DNA of 14,143 bases. Origin: an uncultured Candidatus Saccharibacteria bacterium. GTDB taxonomy: Bacteria; Patescibacteriota; Saccharimonadia; Saccharimonadales; Saccharimonadaceae. This document shows positions 7,289-12,954 of this stretch, piece by piece. The position numbers and the translations under genes were made by a program. The notes beneath the pieces are model-generated. The model was not told the DNA's origin and did no database searches. It saw only the letters and a program-made list of their open reading frames with translations. The stretch is from the NCBI GenBank assembly GCA_938030095.1, contig CALHGK010000006.1, positions 1 through 14,143 on the forward strand. The letters run 5' to 3'. The stretch's first letter is position 1; each line of letters starts with the position of its first letter.

Positions 7289-7317
7289 ATTATACAAAGA
7301 TATACGGCGAGCGTCAC
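7289..7317 (-). promoter_or_regulatory. Promoter of the DUF1697 gene, leaderless start
   Basis: Minus strand: GTGACG at 7312-7317, 17-bp spacer, TATAAT at 7289-7294, then 6 bases to ATG at 7282. The -35 overlaps the stop codon of the DUF1905 gene, so the downstream pair of genes can be transcribed apart from the upstream ones. Confidence 0.65.
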
Positions 7318-7601
7318 GTTGCTGGGCGACGAATCGTAAACGTGAGGTTGACACAGCTCCCCACATCGAGCTGGTTTGCCCGCCGCACCTTAGCAGGCAG
7401 CGGAATGAAGTGGGTGCCATCACCCATTGGCAGTAGTGAGGTATCCCACGACACCTCTCCTACTACCACATGAACCGCAATCAGACCACGCACCGCTAGT
7501 GGCTGGAGTATCTCTGTATACCTCTGCGGCACTGCGACATAATACCAGCCACCTGCTTGCGGAAATTGCTGCACCCGCCCATCAATGATATGGGTGTGCA
7601 T
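7314..7601 (-). CDS. DUF1905 domain protein
   Basis: The small (95-residue) single-domain protein matches DUF1905 (PF08922): aromatic start GGWYYVAVPQRYTEIL, middle LIAVHVVVGEVSWDTSLLPMGDGTHFIPLPAKVRRANQLDVGSCVNLTF, with the family's GxGxHxLPL and basic VRRA before a final beta strand. Function is unknown; the domain is often fused to YdeI-type domains, but here it stands alone. The start is the ATG at 7601, which shares bases with the TGA of the VOC gene (TGATG); a GTG one codon earlier is less likely. Translation is probably coupled to the VOC gene. Confidence 0.82.
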   Translation of the reverse strand: MHTHIIDGRVQQFPQAGGWYYVAVPQRYTEILQPLAVRGLIAVHVVVGEVSWDTSLLPMGDGTHFIPLPAKVRRANQLDVGSCVNLTFTIRRPAT

Positions 7602-7987
7602 CACCCATCACTCTCTCCTGCTTGCTGAACGATATCGACCGTTACACCGCTTGGGTCACGCACACAAAAGTGAGTCTGGCCCCATGCCTCGGTGGTGAGT
7701 GGATGGGTGATTGCAACATCACAGCTCTTAATCCGCTCATATTCACTGGCAGCATCAGCAACCTCAAGTGAGTAAATAATACCATGACCACCAAATGCCG
7801 CTTGGAGATCTTGTGGCTGGTTGGCAAGGTGTGGCTGCATCAGGCCGATCTCTACACCATTATGCCTATGCAGGAGCTGCACGTACCAATCGGCTTCGAA
7901 TACAACCTCAAAGCCAAAGAGCCGACAATAAAACTCCTTACATTCCGTTATCTTTGTGGTAATTGTCACAGGATATAGTGCGTGCAT
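7601..7987 (-). CDS. VOC (glyoxalase/bleomycin-resistance fold) protein
   Basis: The 128-residue product has two beta-alpha-beta modules of the vicinal-oxygen-chelate fold: ITECKEFYCRLFGFEVVFEADWYVQL (13-38) and a second module ending THFCVRDPSGVTVDIVQ, the family's rDPdGn.i.l strand. Proteins like this include glyoxalases, fosfomycin/bleomycin-binding proteins and extradiol dioxygenase relatives; specificity cannot be called. It has one of only two good Shine-Dalgarno sites in the window (AAAGGAG, 7992-7998) and a TATAAT further upstream, so it starts a conventional leadered mRNA. It leads directly into the DUF1905 gene and sits after an AraC-type regulator on the same strand. Confidence 0.85.
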   Translation of the reverse strand: MHALYPVTITTKITECKEFYCRLFGFEVVFEADWYVQLLHRHNGVEIGLMQPHLANQPQDLQAAFGGHGIIYSLEVADAASEYERIKSCDVAITHPLTTEAWGQTHFCVRDPSGVTVDIVQQAGESDG

Positions 7988-7991
7988 ATGC

Positions 7992-8022
7992 GCTCCTTTA
8001 TGTTAATGGTTATGTCATTATA
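7992..8022 (-). promoter_or_regulatory. -10 box and Shine-Dalgarno of the VOC gene
   Basis: Minus strand: TATAAT at 8017-8022 and AAAGGAG at 7992-7998, 5 bases before the ATG. The expected RNA would carry a leader of about 22 bases. No clear -35 is visible. This contrasts with neighbouring genes, whose -10 boxes touch the start codon. Confidence 0.55.
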
Positions 8023-8062
8023 GTAGCGTGGTAGCACTCTCTCGTATTGTATATTTCGGACA

Positions 8063-8812
8063 TTATGCTTGGTATGTCTTGTGGTAGTGCTGTGGTGTGT
8101 ACTGCGTAATACACTGAAAACGATGGATATAGTGCGACTGGTCGGCATAGAGCTCTCGCCAATCTTCTGTAAAGCTCCGCTGAAACTGGACAATTGTCCG
8201 CAGTGCTCGAGGTGAAAAGCCAGTTCGCTGGCGAACAATCCGCCGCAGATGCCGCTCGGAGCAGCCCAACTGCTGAGCGATCTGGGTAATCGTATGTTGG
8301 CCATCAAACCGAGCGATGACCTGCATGATAAAGTCATCTTCCTGCACCAGGCTACAGTCAATCATTCGTTGGATGCAAGTTGCGAGGATGTCTTTCTGCT
8401 GAGTAAAGCTGTGCTGTTGCAACGCAGCAATAATATCTGTGACAGCCCAGCCAGCAAGCCGCTTAATAGGTATCGCCGTACCAACAACTGCATCGACATC
8501 ACCGTGATACACACCAGGATACAAACGTATTCCCACATAATGAAATCGCCGGCCCAGTACTATCCGCCAGGCGGTTTGGCGCGGCGTCATAATAGAGGCG
8601 CTGCAGTCACCTAGATCAAAAACAACATCAATGCACGCATCGGGCAAAATTGTGTAGTAGAAGTTGTGCGCCAGTGGCTGCGTTGTCTTTAGCTCCCATA
8701 GACAGTACACGTAGCGAGCGTGCGCTACCTGTGGTGGTATTTCGTCATACCACACACGACGAGCAGCCGCTTGCATGATGCCATTTTGCTGAGGGGTGTA
8801 TGGAGGTCTCAT
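8063..8812 (-). CDS. AraC-family transcriptional regulator with DUF6597-like sensor domain
   Basis: The 249-residue product has an N-terminal domain with YVYCLWEL (34-41) and TILPDACIDVVFDLG (54-68), typical of the DUF6597-type domain found in front of AraC DNA-binding regions. The C-terminal half has the first helix-turn-helix TITQIAQQLGCSERHLRRIVRQRTGFSP (174-201) and the second one's recognition part YADQSHYIHRFQCITQYTP (222-240). The stretch joining them is about a dozen residues shorter than usual, so the first helix of the second HTH is reduced. The gene lies 75 bp upstream of the VOC gene on the same strand, so it likely regulates the small cluster; the ligand is unknown. No clear promoter or Shine-Dalgarno is seen at this start, which lowers confidence in the exact N-terminus. 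Confidence 0.85.
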   Translation of the reverse strand: MRPPYTPQQNGIMQAAARRVWYDEIPPQVAHARYVYCLWELKTTQPLAHNFYYTILPDACIDVVFDLGDCSASIMTPRQTAWRIVLGRRFHYVGIRLYPGVYHGDVDAVVGTAIPIKRLAGWAVTDIIAALQQHSFTQQKDILATCIQRMIDCSLVQEDDFIMQVIARFDGQHTITQIAQQLGCSERHLRRIVRQRTGFSPRALRTIVQFQRSFTEDWRELYADQSHYIHRFQCITQYTPQHYHKTYQA

Positions 8813-8872
8813 ATACTTTGTACTGAAAATACTGTGCAGCCAAGCACATCTATTGTACCATGGGCGTTATCG

Positions 8873-9570
8873 CTACTCAGGCAACAGCCAGTGACCACTC
8901 AGCAAGAAGGTCGCCATATCTGCAAGCAGAATAAGCCCGCACAGTATAATAACCACTGTAATACTCGAGCGAATCAGCGTACTGTACTGGGATCTCACCC
9001 GCTCGAACCAGGCTATGAGGGGTTGGTGTCTATCGCACATAATCGCGACGACAAGGCCAAAAATAGCCCCTGACTGACAAGCAACCACACAACGTGCGCC
9101 ATGATAACGACAAGCAGTGACTGTTCGCGGCTTGCTATAGTAATCACTGCGAGGAATGATGGGTCAGTAAAGGCACTGGCCGCATAGATAATGCCACCAA
9201 GCATAATACTACGCCTCAGCCACTGCAAAACTCGGCTATCCTGTGACTCCTGCGGTTCCTTATCCGATTTTATATGCCTGTGTAAGCGAGCCACCGCCCA
9301 ACCAAGCAACCCCACGCTTGCCGCACCTTCTGCGCCTACCCACACACAAGCTGGTATACGATGGAGCGCCTGGGCAAATAGCTCGGCACTGCTACCAAGC
9401 AGGAGCGATGCCGCTACACCAGCAGTGACCGTCCCCACTAAGACGATGAGCGCAAATGCAGCGATTCTTTGCTTGGGTAGTTTGCTTGCCACTAGCAGCA
9501 CAACCAGCACTGCACCAAACACGTCAAATCCAGCCATGCCAAGGCCAAATGCAAGTGCAATAACATTCAT
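8873..9570 (-). pseudogene. Small polytopic membrane protein, interrupted by a frameshift
   Basis: Two overlapping minus-strand frames together make one coherent protein of about 232 residues. The first (from ATG 9570) encodes several hydrophobic segments (about 5-28, 35-58, 75-92, 120-140, 150-172) and then runs out of frame to a stop at 9013. The second frame continues with GLVVAIM, a short loop and a last membrane segment (SITVVIILCGLILLADMATFLL), ending at 8873. The two join if one base is added in the run CCCC/AAAAA at 9059-9070 (GGGG...TTTTT on the coding strand). General layout recalls LysE/GAP-type six-helix exporters, but no specific family motif is certain. It may be a true mutation, a sequence error or, less likely, programmed frameshifting. 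It has its own -10 element at the start. Confidence 0.68.
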
Positions 9571-9577
9571 GGTATCT

Positions 9578-9586
9578 AGTATAGCA
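9578..9586 (-). promoter_or_regulatory. Extended -10 promoter of the membrane protein gene, leaderless start
   Basis: Minus strand TGC-TATACT with exactly 7 bases to the ATG at 9570; no -35 at 16-18 bp and no Shine-Dalgarno. Confidence 0.62.
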
Positions 9587-9737
9587 GTAGATTCTTGGAG
9601 ATGGCATACGTGTCTCTCATCACAGCATGGATTATGAGCACTTTACAGCCAACACTACACGCCTTATCCCTGTTTGGCCAGCAAGAAAGATACGCGGCTC
9701 ACTTCAAGCTATTGTACGCCGCGCAAAGCACCTGCTC

Positions 9738-11519
9738 TTATTTGCTATATCCAACGAATCCAGTAGTATTCCCTATCAAGCGATCAACGATGATACCGTT
9801 GCTATTAATAATCATGGTTGGCCCATCTGTACCCGCCAAAACAACGGCTGTTTGCGCCTGCCTGGCACGAATAACACTGTCTGCTGCGTGAAATTGCTTT
9901 TGCAGATAGCCATACTCAGGATCACTCACTGGAATATAGGCAACGTCACTCCCCTTGAGCCGCTCAACAATATCTGGGTAGTGTATGTCATAGCAAACAT
10001 ATGCCGTAACTTTCGTAGCATTATGCGTAGCAATTACGCGTGAATAACGCGCTGTACCAATTGATTCATCTGGCGCAAGATGCGCTTTGTAATTTGTTAG
10101 TATACTGCGACCAGACTGATCTACCAGTGCGACTTTTTTGTATATTCTTGTATCGTCTTTTTCTGTTGTGTGGTAGACGATGTTGATCGATTCTCTTTGT
10201 GCAAAGGCTGCAATTGTTGTGTGCAGCGCAGGTGGGATAGAATTTTCTGGCCAGACGATTGTCGCATGAGGATATCGGTACTGTGCAATTGCGCGCTTTG
10301 TCAGATGTATGAGGTCATCCACATCAGCCTTAGTAGCGGGTATATCAACGCCGCCACGTGTCATCTTTTGGAGTGCAATCACTGGAGGGAGTGGCTTGGC
10401 TGGCATATGCACAGCAATACTATTTGCCACTGCCACGAGTACAACAAGCCCGCAGCTCATACGTATCCATACGCTCATACGAGCATGCACTATCAGCCAC
10501 GCTATACTCGCGCCGCAAAGTAATACAATCGCTTCGAGCACTGCTTCGCCGCCATAGGCACTCCACATAGTGATACTATCATTACGCCACACGCTATAGC
10601 CAAGATGAGGAATCCACCAATCCTCTACCACTGGTGCATGAGTTCGTATATACGTCAATGTGCACCATGCAATAACAAAGAGCACTACAGCACCGTATGT
10701 CCGAATATACCGACGCAGAGCTATAATCCAAAATAGATTAGCCTGCAAAAGCGCCCATCCAACACTTGCACCAAATGCCACGCCGGGCGACATAATGTAG
10801 TAATACCAATAGGTCGTTGGTAAGAGCCATGCCAGCAAGAAACAAGCACCAACGCCATAAAGATGGATACCCGACAGTCGTCGCACTGCTATAAATAGCA
10901 ATGCCAATGCAAAAAATACTGGTAGCTGCAGAAGCCAATGTGGGGCAAAAGCCGTTCCTGCCACAACAATGCCAGATATCGCCGCAAAAATATATGGCCG
11001 AGCCGCTCGCCGTATTGTTATAAAGCGCATAGGTTTCACGTGCTTGCACGCCATAGGCACTACAAGCCAGCGCCGCACCCGTCGGCAGTACCACTCGTAA
11101 CGCTCGTCAAAGACGTGATGGATGGCGCGCTCTTCGATTGGAATAATGAGCCAGTTTAGCACGCCAAAGCACACCACTGGACACAGCAGCGCCAGCCATG
11201 AGCCACTCACCAACGCGCAACCAAGTACCGCCAAGATATATGCAAGATAGAGTGGATTGCGCGAGAAATTGAACGGCCCCGTGGTGAGCAGCTCGCTTGG
11301 CTCATCGAGCGGGTTGGTTGAGGTTGCAGCTCGGCGCAAAGCGCGCATCGTTGCATGCATTATAAACACGGCCACAACAATGCAAGCAGCACCTACCAGC
11401 CACCATTCGCTGGCAATCACTACTGTCCCTGGCCACGTCCACGCTACTGCTAAAGCAGCAAAGCCGAAGCCGAAGAGACAAAAATCAGGAATATGGTTAT
11501 ATATCATATGCTTCTTCAT
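9738..11519 (-). CDS. ICMT-like methyltransferase fused to apolipoprotein N-acyltransferase
   Basis: A 593-residue membrane protein with two enzymes in one chain. Residues 1-155 form an ICMT/PEMT-type membrane methyltransferase: helices at about 12-28 and 40-58, then GPFNFSRNPLYLAY (81-94), two more helices, and EERAIHHVFDERYEWYCRRVRRW (129-151), the SAM-site region of the family. Residues about 170-370 contain six to seven membrane helices, followed by a carbon-nitrogen hydrolase domain with the Lnt triad E425 (WPEN), K478 (NYKAH) and C509 (VCYDIHYP). Lnt adds the third acyl chain to the N-terminal cysteine of lipoproteins. The Lnt part (about 430 residues) is shorter than E. coli Lnt (512). 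What the methyltransferase modifies is unknown; lipid or lipoprotein is the natural guess. The start is set by an extended -10 exactly 7 bases upstream. Confidence 0.87.
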   Translation of the reverse strand: MKKHMIYNHIPDFCLFGFGFAALAVAWTWPGTVVIASEWWLVGAACIVVAVFIMHATMRALRRAATSTNPLDEPSELLTTGPFNFSRNPLYLAYILAVLGCALVSGSWLALLCPVVCFGVLNWLIIPIEERAIHHVFDERYEWYCRRVRRWLVVPMACKHVKPMRFITIRRAARPYIFAAISGIVVAGTAFAPHWLLQLPVFFALALLFIAVRRLSGIHLYGVGACFLLAWLLPTTYWYYYIMSPGVAFGASVGWALLQANLFWIIALRRYIRTYGAVVLFVIAWCTLTYIRTHAPVVEDWWIPHLGYSVWRNDSITMWSAYGGEAVLEAIVLLCGASIAWLIVHARMSVWIRMSCGLVVLVAVANSIAVHMPAKPLPPVIALQKMTRGGVDIPATKADVDDLIHLTKRAIAQYRYPHATIVWPENSIPPALHTTIAAFAQRESINIVYHTTEKDDTRIYKKVALVDQSGRSILTNYKAHLAPDESIGTARYSRVIATHNATKVTAYVCYDIHYPDIVERLKGSDVAYIPVSDPEYGYLQKQFHAADSVIRARQAQTAVVLAGTDGPTMIINSNGIIVDRLIGNTTGFVGYSK

Positions 11520-11526
11520 GCGTATG

Positions 11527-11535
11527 ATTATACCA
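11527..11535 (-). promoter_or_regulatory. Extended -10 promoter of the methyltransferase-Lnt gene, leaderless start
   Basis: Minus strand TGG-TATAAT, a full consensus -10 with TGn, exactly 7 bases before the ATG at 11519. No -35 and no Shine-Dalgarno. Confidence 0.68.
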
Positions 11536-11791
11536 CTTTATTACTGATGTGGCATAAACATGGTATACGTTCTTATTCTGTACGTATTGTCCCTGACTCA
11601 TTTATCGGAGATGTGCTGACTGCAGGACATCATACACGCTTGGTACAACTCGCACTAGTCCTTGCACGGCGATGTCTTGCGGTGCAGTGCGTGAAGAACC
11701 GGACGTTCTTGAGCCATTACTTCATACTCCTTCTATCTTTCTCTCTATATCCATACTATTCTCTATCTTTATATCCATATATTCATATCGA

Positions 11792-11831
11792 TTTCTCTCC
11801 TATTATATATAGATATATAAAAGAAGAGAAA
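11792..11831. repeat. 40-bp AT-rich inverted repeat
   Basis: Outer arms TTTCTCT (11792-11798) and AGAGAAA (11825-11831), a 4-base internal mismatch on each side, then perfect inner arms TTATATAT (11803-11810) and ATATATAA (11813-11820) around AG. It can extrude as a hairpin and is the most AT-rich part of the window. Confidence 0.7.
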
Positions 11832-11866
11832 AAGAACCCATGCTAACAGGGGAAAAACAGGGTAAC

Positions 11867-11892
11867 CCAGGCGAATTTCGAAATTCGCCTGG
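11867..11892. repeat. 26-bp perfect palindrome before the hydrolase promoter
   Basis: The half-site CCAGGCGAATTTC (11867-11879) is repeated as its exact reverse complement with no spacer, and after one mismatch two more pairs match on each side (11864-11895). It ends 1 base before the TTGATA -35 of the hydrolase gene. As RNA it would fold into an 11-bp stem with a TCGA loop, followed only by TTT, so it is a weak terminator candidate and a strong operator candidate. Confidence 0.85.
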
Positions 11893-11893
11893 T

Positions 11894-11934
11894 TTGATAT
11901 AAAACTGTGCCTTGATATACTACCTTGTAAGGAG
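11894..11934 (+). promoter_or_regulatory. Promoter and Shine-Dalgarno of the anchored hydrolase gene
   Basis: TTGATA (11894-11899), 16-bp spacer, TATACT (11916-11921), then AAGGAG at 11929-11934, 8 bases before ATG. The expected RNA starts near 11928, giving a leader of about 15 bases that contains the whole Shine-Dalgarno. Confidence 0.7.
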
Positions 11935-11942
11935 CTTATTAT

Positions 11943-12884
11943 ATGCCAAAGTACGTTCATATTGCTGGTTTTGCTATATTACTTTGCGTGCTGATGTATG
12001 TGCTGCTGCGCGTGCTAGCGCCAGCGTCACACTCTACCCCGCAAGGCAGCGCGAACCATTCACCTTCTCATCGTGCATCATCACATATGCTCTATGGCCT
12101 GACAATCGACGACAGCTGGGAGGGCACGAGACGGATTGCTGATATCGTGGAGGCTCTTCAGCGTTTGCCTGCTCGGCCAACGGTGCGGATCGTTATGTCT
12201 AAGGATAGATCACCGCAGCGTTACCGTGGGCTATTCAAGGTGATTTATCGCGTGGCCGATATCATGGCCCAGCCCGTTGATTCTTCTGATATGCACAGCT
12301 ACAGCACTGAGCGCTACCAGCAGCGCTTTGCTGAGTCTTACCAGTATTTATCTCACTATGTAGCGATATGGGAGATTGGCAATGAAATGAATGGCCAAGA
12401 GTGGATCCAAGAAGACCCGCGCCTTACTGCCGCGAAGGTGACCAGTGCTTACCGATACATTAAGGATAAACATGCCGTGGCGGCGCTTGTGCCCTACTAC
12501 TTTCCATCAAACGGGAGTACGCTGAGCATGAAAGAGTGGCTACAAACATACCTACCAGATGATCTGAGGCAGGGCGTCGATTATGTTCTTGTCAGCTATT
12601 ATGACGATGACAACGATGGCTACCAGCCCAACTGGCGGCAGGTCTTTGCTGATCTCGAAGCCCTCTTCCCGCAGGCCAAGCTTGGCATTGGCGAGTGCGG
12701 CACACCCAGCGAGCATGCCCCGATGGCGCGTAAACTACAGCTATTTCGGCATTATTATGCTATGCCGCAGTATACACGCTACATTGGTGGATACTTTTGG
12801 TGGTACTGGGCACACGATGGCGTGCCATACAAGGATAACCCGCTCTGGGAGGAGACCGCGAGGTATATAAAGAAGCAGTCGTGA
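11943..12884 (+). CDS. Membrane-anchored glycoside-hydrolase-like (clan GH-A type) protein
   Basis: The 313-residue product begins with a signal anchor (hydrophobic about 5-26, one basic residue before, no lipobox or clear cleavage site) and a short Ser/His/Pro-rich linker (27-48), so the catalytic part should lie outside the membrane. The rest looks like a small TIM barrel: WEIGNEMNG (143-151) with E148 in the NE position of a clan GH-A acid/base, and LGIGECGTP (247-255) with E251 as candidate nucleophile near the seventh strand; YFWWYWAHDG (284-293) supplies aromatic residues like those lining sugar-binding clefts. No GH family number can be assigned and substrate is unknown. It is shorter than most GH-A enzymes. 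A role in trimming envelope or host-cell glycans is an inference. Confidence 0.72.
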   Translation: MPKYVHIAGFAILLCVLMYVLLRVLAPASHSTPQGSANHSPSHRASSHMLYGLTIDDSWEGTRRIADIVEALQRLPARPTVRIVMSKDRSPQRYRGLFKVIYRVADIMAQPVDSSDMHSYSTERYQQRFAESYQYLSHYVAIWEIGNEMNGQEWIQEDPRLTAAKVTSAYRYIKDKHAVAALVPYYFPSNGSTLSMKEWLQTYLPDDLRQGVDYVLVSYYDDDNDGYQPNWRQVFADLEALFPQAKLGIGECGTPSEHAPMARKLQLFRHYYAMPQYTRYIGGYFWWYWAHDGVPYKDNPLWEETARYIKKQS

Positions 12885-12888
12885 GCTA

Positions 12889-12918
12889 GGCGTCCTTTGG
12901 CCAGACGTCCTTTGGCCA
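12889..12918. repeat. 15-bp tandem repeat, two copies
   Basis: GGCGTCCTTTGGCCA (12889-12903) is followed directly by GACGTCCTTTGGCCA (12904-12918), one mismatch. The pair fills much of the 70-bp gap between the hydrolase stop and the cyclase-like start, 21 bp before the extended -10. It could be a double operator site or a chance duplication. Confidence 0.8.
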
Positions 12919-12938
12919 TACCTCATTTCCTCAATATG

Positions 12939-12947
12939 TGGCATAAT
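12939..12947 (+). promoter_or_regulatory. Extended -10 promoter of the cyclase-like gene, leaderless start
   Basis: TGG-CATAAT with exactly 7 bases to the ATG at 12955; no -35 at 17 bp, no Shine-Dalgarno. Confidence 0.6.
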
Positions 12948-12954
12948 ATAACTA

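Larger units (their letters stand above)
11536..11893. other. Repeat-rich non-coding region between the Lnt and hydrolase genes
   Basis: No convincing gene is seen. The left half (about 11547-11715) has near-average base composition and several local inverted repeats: CGCAC/GTGCG (11651-11655/11687-11691) around TGCAC/GTGCA (11663-11667/11682-11686), then a tight AAGAAC/GTTCTT hairpin (11694-11710). From about 11720 the sequence is a T/C-rich then A/T-rich tract with direct repeats (TCTATCTTT at 11732 and 11762; TATATCCATA at 11746 and 11770) and a large inverted repeat at 11792-11831. A 26-bp palindrome ends it. The region could encode a structured RNA or hold regulatory sites; neither is shown. 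Confidence 0.5.

Noticed and set aside
7283..7423. Upstream extension of the DUF1697 frame to 7423
   Set aside because: It overlaps the DUF1905 gene by about 110 bases, has no family similarity, and a promoter lies just before 7282.
9693..9723. CGCGGC/GCCGCG inverted repeat between the Lnt and membrane protein genes
   Set aside because: A 6-bp stem with a 19-base loop and no clear T-run; too weak to call a terminator.
9595..10557. Plus-strand open frames opposite the 3' end of the Lnt fusion
   Set aside because: Composition follows the minus-strand gene and no family is recognisable; the Lnt catalytic residues are on the minus strand.
11732..11779. Spaced direct repeats considered as a CRISPR array
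   Set aside because: Only two copies of 9-10-bp units, irregular spacing, and no cas genes.
11547..11846. 100-codon plus-strand frame with a TAGH stretch reminiscent of the TxGH motif of nucleotidylyltransferases
   Set aside because: The rest of the motif context is missing, the second half is low-complexity Tyr/Ser/Leu from the T/C tract, and there is no promoter or Shine-Dalgarno. At most it is a decayed fragment.
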